Source: JBBDRX01 sp040905245 (GTDB lineage Bacteria > Bacteroidota > Rhodothermia > Balneolales > Balneolaceae). Taken from it: DNA of 20,519 nt. The stretch lies in NCBI GenBank assembly GCA_040905245.1, contig JBBDRX010000097.1, positions 1 to 20,519 on the forward strand, written 5' to 3'. The translations under genes were made by a program, and so were the position numbers. A model generated the notes under the pieces. The model ran no database searches. It was not told the origin of the DNA and saw only the letters and a list, made by a program, of their open reading frames with translations. Below, piece by piece: positions 1 to 8,392 of the stretch; within the stretch, counting starts at the first letter, position 1, and every line of letters starts with the position of its first letter.

Positions 1-1010
1 TCCCGCTCGGAATAGGCGAACATGTAGGCCAGGTCGTATTTGACCCGGGCCATCAGGCTCAGGGTGTCCCGGTGCTCCTCTTCGGTCTCTCCGCAGAAGC
101 CGCTGATGATGTCGGTGGAGAGGGCCAGACCGGGGATGATCTCGCGCATCGTGTCGATCAGCTCGAGATAGGCTTCCCGCGTGTAGGGACGGCGCATCCG
201 CTCGAGCACGTCGCTGTTGCCCGATTGAGCCGGAATGTGAATGTAGTTGCAGAGGTTCGGCCGCTCGGCAATCATGTGGAGCAGCGGAACCGGAAAATCT
301 TTCGGGTGGGGCGAGGAGAAACGGAACCGGATTTCGGGAAAGCGTCCACTGGCTAGATCCATGAGGCGGGTAAAGTCGGCCTCCTCGGTTTTGTAGGAGT
401 TGACGTTCTGACCCAGAAGGGTGACCTCTTTGTAGCCTTGATCGGCCAGTTCCCGAAGCTCGCGCAGGATCGAGTCTACCGGGCGGCTCCGCTCGCGTCC
501 CCGGGTAAAGGGGACGACACAGAAAGAGCACATGTTGTCGCATCCGCGCATGATGGAGACAAAAGCAGTGATCCCGTTGCCGGAGGTTCGAACCGGTTGA
601 ATATCGGCGTAGGTCTCTTCGAGCGAGAGCAGAACGTTGACGGCTTTGCGTCCGTCGTCCACGTCGTCGAGAAGTTTCGGAATGTCTCGATAGGCGTCCG
701 GACCCACGACCAGGTCGACCAGTTTTTCTTGCTCCATGATCTGCTCACGGATTCGCTCGGCCATGCAGCCCAGGACACCGACGGTGAGGTGTTTGTTGCC
801 TCGTTTGAGCTGTCGGAACTCCTTGAGCCGGTTCCAGACCCGCTCTTCGGCGTTGTCCCGAATCGCACAGGTATTGACGAAGATGATGTCGGCCTCTTCG
901 GCTTGCTGAACCGGTTGCATGCCACGGTCGAGGAGGATCGAGTTGACGATCTCCGAGTCGGCCACATTCATCTGGCAGCCGTAGGTTTCGATGTAGAACT
1001 GTTTCTTCAT
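1..1010 (-). CDS. miaB: tRNA-2-methylthio-N6-dimethylallyladenosine synthase MiaB (3' part outside window)
   Basis: Radical-SAM methylthiotransferase that adds a 2-methylthio group to i6A37 of tRNAs reading UNN codons. Translation of the minus strand gives MKKQFYIETYGCQMN at the start. The N-terminal MTTase domain has the three cluster cysteines C12 (TYGCQMN), C48 (NTCAIR) and C82 (GCMAER). The radical-SAM C-x3-C-x2-C motif is at C157, C161 and C164 (RGCDNMCSFC). The reading frame stays open to base 1, so the end of the radical-SAM domain and the expected TRAM domain are not seen. I prefer the start at 1010, which has an AGAAGGG ribosome-binding-like stretch just upstream and matches the usual family N-terminus. 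An in-frame ATG at 1034 would add eight residues. The gene lies 45 bp after the FKBP gene on the same strand and could share its transcript. Confidence 0.95.
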   Translation of the reverse strand, partial: MKKQFYIETYGCQMNVADSEIVNSILLDRGMQPVQQAEEADIIFVNTCAIRDNAEERVWNRLKEFRQLKRGNKHLTVGVLGCMAERIREQIMEQEKLVDLVVGPDAYRDIPKLLDDVDDGRKAVNVLLSLEETYADIQPVRTSGNGITAFVSIMRGCDNMCSFCVVPFTRGRERSRPVDSILRELRELADQGYKEVTLLGQNVNSYKTEEADFTRLMDLASGRFPEIRFRFSSPHPKDFPVPLLHMIAERPNLCNYIHIPAQSGNSDVLERMRRPYTREAYLELIDTMREIIPGLALSTDIISGFCGETEEEHRDTLSLMARVKYDLAYMFAYSER

Positions 1011-1055
1011 AAAGCCCTTCTGGTTTGAATCCATGAATAATGCCGGTTCTTCGGA

Positions 1056-1580
1056 CTACTCCTCGGGTGCGGACTCGTCCACGATTTCGATCAGTTCAAG
1101 CCGATAGCCGAGAGTCGCTCCGGGGTGAACGCCGTCTGGAAACGGCCCTTCATCTCCAAAACCGAGGTCTCCAGGTACGGCAAATTCATAGTTCGCTCCC
1201 TCTCGCATCAGCAGTAGCCCTTCGCGAAGGCCCGGAATAAAGTCCTGGACACGTGCCTCCTTTCCACTCTGAAGAGTTGAATCAAAAATGGTAAAGTCCG
1301 CCAGCCATCCCTGTCCCCGGAACCGGATCAGAGATGTCTCATTCGGCTGTTCACCATCTCCCTCCTCAATAACCTCGTACTGCAACCCGCTGTCGGTTAC
1401 GATCACATTAGGCCGCTGCTCATTCTCTTCCAGATACTGCTGATCCTCTTCCGGGCTGATATCCGGGGTGTTTGGGCCATCCGAGCAGCCAACCACCATC
1501 AAAATGGCCAGCAGCAGGGAGGTGATCATTCCGGTTCTGTATCCTGTCTTCATCGTTACGATCATCGTTGTATTATTCAT
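1056..1580 (-). CDS. FKBP-type peptidyl-prolyl isomerase, predicted lipoprotein
   Basis: Predicted cell-envelope peptidyl-prolyl cis-trans isomerase of 174 residues. The N-terminus has a basic stretch, a hydrophobic helix and a lipobox ending MVVGC, so the protein is probably lipid-anchored. A short acidic linker follows, then one FKBP domain of about 100 residues. Landmarks are the FDST segment, QDFIPGLREGLLLM, the LGFGDEG loop and the closing LELIEI strand. The usual tryptophan after the VIPG-like turn is leucine (FIPGL), and one tyrosine of the loop is phenylalanine, so catalytic strength is uncertain. There is no FKBP_N dimerisation domain. The open frame extends upstream to 1658, but the extra residues look non-coding. 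ATG 1580 or ATG 1553 (which begins right at the signal sequence) are the plausible starts. It lies downstream of pyrE on the same strand. Confidence 0.85.
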   Translation of the reverse strand: MNNTTMIVTMKTGYRTGMITSLLLAILMVVGCSDGPNTPDISPEEDQQYLEENEQRPNVIVTDSGLQYEVIEEGDGEQPNETSLIRFRGQGWLADFTIFDSTLQSGKEARVQDFIPGLREGLLLMREGANYEFAVPGDLGFGDEGPFPDGVHPGATLGYRLELIEIVDESAPEE

Positions 1581-1697
1581 AGTAGCGTCTGATCCAGTTC
1601 TCTTTATGGGCTCCGGCAGAGGCACTTCCCCGCCGCCGTCACCTGCAACGCATCTCACTCCCGTTCTGTATCAGAGAATGGAGCCTGCCAGAAACGG

Positions 1698-2354
1698 TCA
1701 GGCCCGCTTGCCCGGCCACGTAGAGGGATTGGCTCTCCAGCTATTCAGTGTTTTAAGGCTTTCGGATTCGATATAGTTTTTCTCCACGGCCACCTCGATC
1801 AGCGTCGCATAGTCGGTAAGTGCATAGACAGGGATTCCAGCGTCCTCAAACTGCTTTCGCGCCTTATCGAACCCGTAGGTGAAAAGGGTAAGCACACCCT
1901 TGATGTCGCCGCCGATAAATTGAATCGCGTCCACAACAGCCATGGCAGAGCCGCCTGTTGAAATCAGATCCTCAATAACAACGGTTGTCTGTCCCTTGTC
2001 GACACCCCCCTCAATCTGGTTGCCCAATCCGTAGGCTTTCGCTTTGGAGCGGACATAAGCCAGCGGTTTGTCCATGTTCTCCGCAATCCAGGCTGCATGC
2101 GGAATGCCAGCCGTTGCTGTTCCGGTAATCACCTCCACATCGGGAAACTCCGCCTCAATGATCTCGACAAACGCCTTGGAGATTTTCTTTCGGACAGCGG
2201 GGAAGCGCAATGTCAGTCGGTTGTCGCAGTAGATCGGAGAATTCCATCCGGAGGCCCAGGTAAATGGTTTGTTCGGCCGCAGAATAACCGCATTGATCTT
2301 CAGCAGCTCTTCGGCCAGCTCTTTTGCAAATTTCTTATCACGTATCATCGTCAA
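1698..2354 (-). CDS. pyrE: Orotate phosphoribosyltransferase
   Basis: Cytoplasmic enzyme that joins orotate and PRPP to form orotidine 5'-monophosphate in pyrimidine synthesis. It has 218 residues, the normal family length. The N-terminal region carries the substrate-side SGWNSPIYCDNR segment (about 35-45). The flexible catalytic loop is YVRSKAKAYGLGNQIEG (about 100-115), with its lysines. The PRPP-binding signature VVIEDLISTGGS is at 125-136, with the paired acidic residues E128 and D129. The start may be M1 or M3 (2348). No other pyr gene is near. It sits between pgpA and the FKBP gene on the same strand, with a 130-bp gap before it that holds one copy of the CGGGCTGAACC word. Confidence 0.96.
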   Translation of the reverse strand: MTMIRDKKFAKELAEELLKINAVILRPNKPFTWASGWNSPIYCDNRLTLRFPAVRKKISKAFVEIIEAEFPDVEVITGTATAGIPHAAWIAENMDKPLAYVRSKAKAYGLGNQIEGGVDKGQTTVVIEDLISTGGSAMAVVDAIQFIGGDIKGVLTLFTYGFDKARKQFEDAGIPVYALTDYATLIEVAVEKNYIESESLKTLNSWRANPSTWPGKRA

Positions 2355-2435
2355 TGACTACCAAAAATCGTTTTGTTTATCACTATCACGTTGTTCATCA
2401 CCCATTTCGTATATCCGGTCGGGTACACATTGTTT

Positions 2436-2448
2436 CGGGCTGAACCTG
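2436..2448 (+). repeat. GGYTGAACC-type short repeat, intergenic copy
   Basis: CGGGCTGAACCTG between pgpA and pyrE. It is one of 13 occurrences of GGYTGAACC (either strand) counted in the window. It lies in the presumed leader of pyrE. Function unknown. Confidence 0.5.
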
Positions 2449-2484
2449 TTCGTCTGTAGCAGGCGTACAGCAAATGCTCAGGAA

Positions 2485-2973
2485 TCACGACAGCATGGCC
2501 ATCAACCAGATTCCGGACTGCAGACAGGCGAGAGCATAAAACCCCGCCAACAGATCATCGAGTAATATACCAAATCCGGAAGGAAAATGCTGTAGACGTG
2601 CAATTCCCAACGGTTTCATAATATCGAAGAGGCGAAACAGAAGAAATGCCGCTAAAAGCCAGAGAAGGTCGGCCGGCAGATCTCCCCGCAGGGGCAGCCA
2701 GAACAGGACGAGAGCCTGTCCGGCAAACTCATCGATGACCATCTTCGGAGGATCCACACCCCAGGCTTGCTCTGCGTCATCGGCTACCCAGAGGCAAAGC
2801 AGAGAACCTGCAAGAACAGCCGCGAGCAGTCCCAAAATTCCTGCCGACAAGGCGACCGGCCAGAGCAGCAGAACACTGGCCAGGCTGCCCCATGTGCCGG
2901 GGGCTCCGGGAAGTGTACCGGCTCCTCCGAGTGTAGCGATCTCCAATTTCAGCCTGTCAGTCGCTCTTTTCAT
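2485..2973 (-). CDS. pgpA: Phosphatidylglycerophosphatase A
   Basis: Inner-membrane phosphatase that converts phosphatidylglycerophosphate to phosphatidylglycerol. It has 162 residues, typical of PgpA. Family hallmarks are GTLPGAPGTWGS near the N-terminus (19-30), the acidic DPPKMVIDEFAGQ motif (74-86, with D81 and E82), the FRLFDIMKP segment and a C-terminal FGILLDDLLAG motif with paired aspartates. Three to four hydrophobic segments lie between these motifs. It starts 6 bp after the pgsA stop on the same strand. The two therefore almost certainly form an operon catalysing consecutive steps: PgsA makes the substrate that PgpA dephosphorylates. Confidence 0.95.
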   Translation of the reverse strand: MKRATDRLKLEIATLGGAGTLPGAPGTWGSLASVLLLWPVALSAGILGLLAAVLAGSLLCLWVADDAEQAWGVDPPKMVIDEFAGQALVLFWLPLRGDLPADLLWLLAAFLLFRLFDIMKPLGIARLQHFPSGFGILLDDLLAGFYALACLQSGIWLMAMLS

Positions 2974-2979
2974 GGCAAG

Positions 2980-3570
2980 TCAGTTGCGTTCGGTTCGGAG
3001 AAGGAGGTGGCGGTTAACAATCAGGTACTCCACTCCCGTATAGACCGTAACGGCGACGACGGCCAGCATTGCCCAGCCCATGATCGAAGTCTCCATCAAC
3101 CGGTGTACTTGTTCAGAAAAGAGGATATCTGCCTGGAGAAAGACGCCGATCAGCAGCGAAATATAGAGGAAAATCATCTGCAACATTGTCTTCAATTTTG
3201 CCGAAAAGCGAGTCTCTACGTCAATATCCTTGTAGTCGGCAAGTATGCGAAGCAGAGTAATACCAACATCACGGATCACGATGATTCCGACAGCCCACCA
3301 GGGGAACTGAACCGGATCCAGAAACGGGAGACAGAAAAATCCGGCGAAAGTGAGAAACTTGTCGGCCAGCGGATCCAGGAAAACCCCCGATTTGGACTCG
3401 ACATTGTAGGTGCGGGCAATGTAGCCGTCAAAGAAATCGGTAACCGCGGCGGCCGCAAATACGGCGATGCTCAGAGAGCGCCAGACAAGGGCATCCTGGA
3501 GGTACATATAGAGAAAAATCGGAGCCAGAATGATCCGAATAACCGATAGTATGTTGGGTACATTGTGCAC
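2980..3570 (-). CDS. pgsA: CDP-diacylglycerol--glycerol-3-phosphate 3-phosphatidyltransferase
   Basis: Membrane enzyme that makes phosphatidylglycerophosphate from CDP-diacylglycerol and glycerol-3-phosphate, the committed step to phosphatidylglycerol. The CDP-alcohol phosphotransferase signature D-x2-DG-x2-AR-x8-G-x3-D-x3-D is complete (DFFDGYIAR, then GVFLDPLAD). Several hydrophobic helices surround it. I place the start at GTG 3570, giving VHNVPNILSVIRIILAP, because family members begin with this N-terminal NVPNILT-like segment. The frame stays open to an ATG at 3750, but the extra 60 residues have no family character. A TTG at 3582 is another option. The gene is followed 6 bp later by pgpA. 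Confidence 0.93.
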   Translation of the reverse strand: MHNVPNILSVIRIILAPIFLYMYLQDALVWRSLSIAVFAAAAVTDFFDGYIARTYNVESKSGVFLDPLADKFLTFAGFFCLPFLDPVQFPWWAVGIIVIRDVGITLLRILADYKDIDVETRFSAKLKTMLQMIFLYISLLIGVFLQADILFSEQVHRLMETSIMGWAMLAVVAVTVYTGVEYLIVNRHLLLRTERN

Positions 3571-3868
3571 CCGGGCAAGATACAAATTCCGGCCGGGAGA
3601 AGCAGGGTAAACTCTACTGCTGCCGATAATCTCCAAATAATGGAAGCCAGTGATACTCACTATCGTGAGCGGGAAAGTTTTCAAGATTTTGGTGTTTACA
3701 GGTACATCAAGCACACCGGCGGGTATTGGGAAACATTTATCGGGGTGCATGGGCTTATGAAACCAGTTATCAACTTCCTATTTTGTGGCCGGTAACCGGT
3801 AGGACAATCTGATACGACAACCTGGTTCAGACGATCGACTCCTCTTCTGTTACCGGGAGTCAGCAGAC

Positions 3869-3880
3869 CGGTTCAACCCG
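3869..3880 (+). repeat. GGYTGAACC-type short repeat, intergenic copy
   Basis: CGGTTCAACCCG, the exact reverse complement of the CGGGTTGAACCG form, lies about 55 bp before cinA. It belongs to the set of 13 copies in the window. Function unknown. Confidence 0.5.
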
Positions 3881-3881
3881 T

Positions 3882-3913
3882 AAAAAAATACACCCCGGCC
3901 AGTCGCTCCGGGG
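3882..3913 (-). terminator. Terminator-like hairpin read on the minus strand
   Basis: Read on the minus strand, CCCCGG (loop of nine) CCGGGG is followed within a few bases by a run of seven T. This has the shape of an intrinsic terminator. It points from cinA toward pgsA, where no minus-strand gene needs ending, so it could stop antisense transcripts before pgsA or be chance. The stem is only six base pairs. Confidence 0.3.
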
Positions 3914-3933
3914 CTATCAGTATACATCCGCCT

Positions 3934-5223
3934 ATGATGAACGCCCATATTCTCTCAATCGGCAATGAACTGTTGATCGGAGACACCGTCAATACAAACG
4001 CTGCCTGGCTCGGGCGGTTTCTGACAGAGCAGGGGTTCTATGTGGAGCAGGTGACCATCCTTTCCGACGAGGAGGATGCGATTCGAAATGCCATCCGGCA
4101 GAGCTTGTCGGCCGCAAAGCTGGTGATTTCCACCGGAGGCCTGGGCCCCACCCACGACGACATTACCAAAAAAGTGGTTGCGGATCTGTTCGATTCCGAA
4201 CTGGTGGAGGACGGCGATATCCTTCAATCCATCCGGGAGCGTGCCGAGCGGAGAGGGATTGTCATGACACCGGCCCGAAGAGAGCAGGCGATGGTACCGG
4301 ACAGCTGTGAGGCGATGCCCAATGCCCGCGGCACAGCCCCCGGCCTCTGGTTCGACCGCGGAGAGTCGGTTCTGGTACTGCTTCCGGGCGTGCCGTACGA
4401 AATGCGTTACCTGATGGAGCACGGTGTTAAGCCGAGACTCTCTTACCGGTATCCCGACAGGGAGGTGTATGCCACCCGCTATCTGAAGACGGCGGGCGTG
4501 GCCGAAAGTACACTCAGTGACGAGGTGATTGGTGATTTGAAACCCTGGCTGGGATCCGGTAACGGGGTTGCATACCTGCCATCCCCGGCCGGAGTGACCA
4601 TCCGGATCAGCCGGAGCGGCCGGTCGGCAGCCGAGGCGGAAGAGCAGCTGGAACCTCTGCTGCAGCACATTCGGACAAAGGCTTCCCGGTTCATCTACGG
4701 AGAGGGCCGGGATGCCACTCTCGAAGAGGTGTTGGGGAGCCTGTTGCGAAAAAAAGAGTTGTCACTGGCGGTTGCGGAGAGCTGTACGGGCGGCCTGGTG
4801 AGTGATGCTCTGACCGATGTGCCCGGAAGCAGCGACTACTTTCGGGGTGGAGTGGTTGCCTACGACAACGCCGTGAAGATGTCGGAGCTGGGGGTGCGAG
4901 GCAGAACATTGGATAAATATGGTGCTGTCAGTAAAGAGGCCGCTCTGGAGATGGCCCGGGGAGTGGCAGAGCGGTTGGGCACCGATATCGGAATTTCCAC
5001 CACCGGGATTGCCGGGCCGTCAGGAGGAACCGATGAGAAGCCGGTGGGAACCGTCTGGACCGGCTACTGGATCCGGGGAGACCACTTTGCCCTCCATTCC
5101 GTCTTCGGAGACGATCGCCGGCTCAACAAACTCCGGACCACCACGTTGTTATTGGAGACAGTTCGCCGGAAACTGCTTGGTATTGACCCGATTCCCTATG
5201 AATTGACCCCGTTTCGCCCGTGA
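3934..5223 (+). CDS. cinA: CinA-family protein (nucleotide pyrophosphatase / nicotinamide-nucleotide amidase)
   Basis: Two-domain CinA of 429 residues, full family length. The N-terminal MoCF-like domain (about 1-170) has SIGNELLIGDTVNTNAAWL at the start and the STGGLGPTHDD motif at 66-76. The C-terminal PncC-type amidohydrolase domain (about 262-420) has AVAESCTGG (279-286, with the serine S282), FRGGVVAYDN and TGIAGPSGG (356-364). Family members hydrolyse ADP-ribose or pyridine-nucleotide by-products and recycle nicotinamide mononucleotide; some species induce it with competence. The start may be M1 or M2. The stop overlaps the start of the next gene (TGATG), so the two are probably translationally coupled. 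Confidence 0.95.
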   Translation: MMNAHILSIGNELLIGDTVNTNAAWLGRFLTEQGFYVEQVTILSDEEDAIRNAIRQSLSAAKLVISTGGLGPTHDDITKKVVADLFDSELVEDGDILQSIRERAERRGIVMTPARREQAMVPDSCEAMPNARGTAPGLWFDRGESVLVLLPGVPYEMRYLMEHGVKPRLSYRYPDREVYATRYLKTAGVAESTLSDEVIGDLKPWLGSGNGVAYLPSPAGVTIRISRSGRSAAEAEEQLEPLLQHIRTKASRFIYGEGRDATLEEVLGSLLRKKELSLAVAESCTGGLVSDALTDVPGSSDYFRGGVVAYDNAVKMSELGVRGRTLDKYGAVSKEAALEMARGVAERLGTDIGISTTGIAGPSGGTDEKPVGTVWTGYWIRGDHFALHSVFGDDRRLNKLRTTTLLLETVRRKLLGIDPIPYELTPFRP

Positions 5224-7391
5224 TGCTTCCGCTGCTTATATCCCTGGTTCTTTTCGCTTCGTTCGGAGGGCCCGAGAGGAGCCTGATTGACGCGCAAACG
5301 ACGGGTCTGGAGCTGGCACAGCCGGTGAACGAGTATCACTCCGAACAGTTTTCTGATGTCTGGCCGGTTGCCCGGATGATCGTTGATACGACAGCTGCAC
5401 AGAGCGATACGAGTGACACGACAGGGGTTGAACCGGTCCGTACAGAACAACTTGATTCGGGGAGCGAAGCTCCTGTCGAAGCCGAACAGGACACTACGGA
5501 AAACGAACCGCTGGTTCCCGCCGATGGCACCCCCGCCGCGCTGGATACGGCAGGAATGGACGCCCTGGCGCCGCCCGAAGAGGAGAGTTATCTGGAGATT
5601 GCCATCTGGCCGGACGACAGCAGCCCCGGATTTGATGTGGCGGAGACGGACAGCACACTCCGCTGGTTTATGGCACTGGACTGGAATGAACGGCTCTACC
5701 GCCAGCCCGGTACTATCACGTACCGGCCCGGACAGCTGGGCCATCCGACCGGCCTGGATCTCTACGGTTTCGAAAACCGGCACCACCGGCTGATGGTCAA
5801 CGAACTGGATGTTACCGACCCGGTCACCGGCCAGGTCAACTGGAGCCGCTTGCCGCTGCACCGTATCCGGACCATTCTGGAGGACGATCAGGGCTGGAAC
5901 TATCAGTCCCGGGTCACTCTTCGCGAGCACTACATGGTTCAGCCCAAAACGTATCTCAACTTTGACGAAGGGAGCGGGGACTATCGAAACCTGGAGTTTA
6001 CGTTTACGCACAATTTTCAGGAGAAGACCAACGTGGAGCTGGCGTTCTGGGACCGGCGGGACGGAAGCGGGTTTCGGCAAACCGGGCTGGAAGGACGGCA
6101 GCTCGTTGTACGCGGAAGACACCATCTGAACGATCGGACGCTCTTGAAAATAGGATATCTGAACAATGGGCTGAACCTGGACCAGTCCTTCGGTTATCAG
6201 ATCACCGATCCCTTTTTCTACGACTTTAATCCGTTTACAACGGCAGCTGTTGAACCAAATGCTTCGTCCAACCAGACCACCAATGATCTCTATTTGCAGG
6301 TTTTTCAGCGCAGAAACAGTGAAGAGGATCCGCACCGGGCTGCCGGCATCAACTATCAGACCGACCACCGTGCGTTGGAATACAGCCAGGATACGACGGC
6401 CTATTCGATGCGGGATCTCGGCCTGTTTGCATGGCAGGAGCTGCAGGCGGGCCCGGCAACGTTTCGGGCACGCGGGGACCTGAATCTGATGAATGAAGCC
6501 GGGGGCGGCTCGATACCGGCCGACCGCTGGTTCCGCTGGAGGGGTTCTGTCCGGGGAGATATCCCGTTTACGCAGTGGCTTCGCCTCCGGGGCGAGGGAG
6601 GTCTGACGGGACGCAGCGACGGGCAGAGTGGCTACGAATCGGCAGCGACACTGACGGTTCAACCCATCCATCGCCTGGAACTGGACATTACCACGTCGGC
6701 CGGGTCCACTATTCCGACGCTGCAGGCGCTCTACTGGCAGTCTGTGGAGTATCAGGGGCAGGAGGCACTCTCCAACGAAACGGGGCAGGAGTTGTCGATG
6801 GAGGCTCGCATTCAACTCTCTTCTACGCTTCAGGCCGGCGGCCGGGCGGGAATTCGGGAGAACCGGCGCGCCATTTTTACCGACCCGAACGGGCAGTTCA
6901 CAAACATCGATCCCTATGAAACCCTCTACGGGACAGCCTGGATCCGGCTCGACAGCCGCATGTTTGAGGGGGCACTCTCTGCGACAGCGCGTCAGTTCCA
7001 GAGCGGTTCAGCCCATCCGGTCAATCGTCTGCTGGACGAATCCGGCCAGCCGGTCTGGCTCAAAGGCTCGTTATACTGGAAAAACTACCTGTTCAATCGG
7101 GCAGCCTTTGTAAAGGCGGGCCTCTCCGGAATGGTGAGTCCGACACGTTACCGCCCATCGTCTTACCAGGTGCCGCTCAATCGATGGCAGCACGGAACCC
7201 CCGGGGGCCTTATCCCGGATTTTCACCGGCTGGACCTAGACATGAGTGCCCGGATCCGCTGGTTTATGCTGTTGGTCCGGTACGAAAATCTGCTTGATGG
7301 AGTGGGGCAGCCGGGGTACTTTGAAGCCGAGCGATACCCCATGCCGGGACGGCGTCTGCTGGTGGGAATCCGCGTGGTGTTTACCAATTGA
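5223..7391 (+). CDS. Predicted outer-membrane beta-barrel protein, TonB-receptor-like, unknown function
   Basis: Protein of 722 residues if started at ATG 5223; a GTG at 5220 is also possible. A hydrophobic N-terminus looks like a signal peptide. It is followed by a long acidic Thr/Glu/Pro-rich low-complexity stretch (about 50-120). Around 190-205 the LMVNELDVTDPVTGQVNW segment resembles plug-type regions of TonB-dependent receptors. From about 240 on, alternating hydrophobic and aromatic strands suggest a beta-barrel, with the C-terminal strand ending in GIRVVFTN. I see no enzyme motif. The gene overlaps cinA by a base and precedes ftsX by 116 bp. It contains five of the 13 GGYTGAACC words, an unusual concentration. 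It could be an orphan porin or a receptor without a clear TonB box. Confidence 0.7.
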   Translation: MLPLLISLVLFASFGGPERSLIDAQTTGLELAQPVNEYHSEQFSDVWPVARMIVDTTAAQSDTSDTTGVEPVRTEQLDSGSEAPVEAEQDTTENEPLVPADGTPAALDTAGMDALAPPEEESYLEIAIWPDDSSPGFDVAETDSTLRWFMALDWNERLYRQPGTITYRPGQLGHPTGLDLYGFENRHHRLMVNELDVTDPVTGQVNWSRLPLHRIRTILEDDQGWNYQSRVTLREHYMVQPKTYLNFDEGSGDYRNLEFTFTHNFQEKTNVELAFWDRRDGSGFRQTGLEGRQLVVRGRHHLNDRTLLKIGYLNNGLNLDQSFGYQITDPFFYDFNPFTTAAVEPNASSNQTTNDLYLQVFQRRNSEEDPHRAAGINYQTDHRALEYSQDTTAYSMRDLGLFAWQELQAGPATFRARGDLNLMNEAGGGSIPADRWFRWRGSVRGDIPFTQWLRLRGEGGLTGRSDGQSGYESAATLTVQPIHRLELDITTSAGSTIPTLQALYWQSVEYQGQEALSNETGQELSMEARIQLSSTLQAGGRAGIRENRRAIFTDPNGQFTNIDPYETLYGTAWIRLDSRMFEGALSATARQFQSGSAHPVNRLLDESGQPVWLKGSLYWKNYLFNRAAFVKAGLSGMVSPTRYRPSSYQVPLNRWQHGTPGGLIPDFHRLDLDMSARIRWFMLLVRYENLLDGVGQPGYFEAERYPMPGRRLLVGIRVVFTN

Positions 7392-7507
7392 TTTCGTGGC
7401 GGATTCGAAATGGCTGTGATATGGGCGCCCAACGGTTTGTCGGCTGGAAGCGGCCGGTTTGGAATCGCTCAAACAGAAGTCTTTAACAAGTTCAGACGGT
7501 TGGATCC

Positions 7508-8392
7508 ATGAGTGTACGTTATGTTGTAAAAGAGGGGTTTGCCGGGATTCAGAGAACCCGATTGGCCGCTTTCACCTCCATGTTTGCCCTCTTTATTGCG
7601 GTCTTTCTGATCGGCATGCTTATTCGTGTGGGGTTCAACGCCTATGATGTGGCCCAGTCGCTTCGCCAGCAGGTCGAGGTGGAGGTTTTTCTGCAGGATC
7701 TGGACGATCGGAGTACCAGGGATATCGAATCCCGGCTGGAGGGAATTGAGTTTGTCGAAGAGCTTCACTACATCTCCAAGGACAGTGCCGCAGCCATATT
7801 CAAGGAGGAGTTTGGCTACGGGAGCGAGTCGATGGCCAGCCTCAACTTTCTGCCCGCCTCTTTTCGGCTCACTATTGACGCGGATGCGGATATTGAACAG
7901 ATCGACGAAACCGTGGAAGAGATTGCCGAATGGGGAGGGGTCGATGAAGTGCAGTTCAACCTGGCTCTGTTGCAGCGGCTTCACTCCCGGATTGAGCTGA
8001 CGGCCATGGCCGGAGCCGGACTCGTTTTTCTGGTGGTGATTGCCTCCATCGCGCTTGTCTTTAACACGATTCGGCTCACCATTTATGCAAAACGGGATCT
8101 GATTCGCGCCATGAAACTGGTCGGGGCCACCAACGGATTTATCCGACGGCCATTTCTGGTGGAAGGGATTCTGCAGGGCCTGTTTGCCGGCATATTTGCC
8201 TGCCTGATTCTCTATGGGATCTTTACCTGGATCATTCCGGGCTGGGTGCCGCAGTTGGGCATTCTGGAGTGGCCCGGAGGGCGCTGGTACTATCTAATCG
8301 GCTTCATGTTCTTTTTGTCGCTGCTGATGGGCTGGTGGGGAAGCCTCTGGGCGTCCCGGAAGTTTATCAAGGACACCCAGGTCTATCACTGA
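7508..8392 (+). CDS. ftsX: Cell division protein FtsX
   Basis: Permease-like partner of the ATPase FtsE that couples the divisome to peptidoglycan hydrolases at the septum. It has 294 residues with the family topology: cytoplasmic start, one transmembrane helix (about 20-40), an extracellular domain (about 45-165) with the QVEVEVFL and DEVQFN landmarks, then three further helices. The short AMKLVGATNGFIRRPFLVEG segment between helices is a strong FtsX signature. No ftsE is next to it, as is common in Bacteroidota. The stop TGA and the stop of the convergent fur-like gene meet base to base (TGA|TCA), so there is no room for a terminator outside the coding regions. Confidence 0.95.
   Translation: MSVRYVVKEGFAGIQRTRLAAFTSMFALFIAVFLIGMLIRVGFNAYDVAQSLRQQVEVEVFLQDLDDRSTRDIESRLEGIEFVEELHYISKDSAAAIFKEEFGYGSESMASLNFLPASFRLTIDADADIEQIDETVEEIAEWGGVDEVQFNLALLQRLHSRIELTAMAGAGLVFLVVIASIALVFNTIRLTIYAKRDLIRAMKLVGATNGFIRRPFLVEGILQGLFAGIFACLILYGIFTWIIPGWVPQLGILEWPGGRWYYLIGFMFFLSLLMGWWGSLWASRKFIKDTQVYH

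Larger units (their letters stand above)
3571..3933. other. Intergenic region between divergent pgsA and cinA
   Basis: About 360 bp with no convincing gene. It should hold the promoters of both divergent units. It contains the hairpin GACTCC/GGAGTC (3837-3842 with 3856-3861), one CGGTTCAACCCG word (3869-3880), an A7 run and a G+C-rich hairpin next to it. Short open frames here look like noise and share no recognisable motif. Confidence 0.6.

Noticed and set aside
3571..3750. 60-residue N-terminal extension of pgsA from ATG 3750
   Set aside because: The extension shows no similarity to the family, which starts at the NVPNILS segment; GTG 3570 gives a normal-length protein.
5196..6815. Long minus-strand open frame (539 codons) opposite the barrel gene
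   Set aside because: It has no family motifs, and the plus-strand frame has a signal peptide, barrel features and start-stop coupling with cinA. The long frame is a by-product of G+C-rich codon use.
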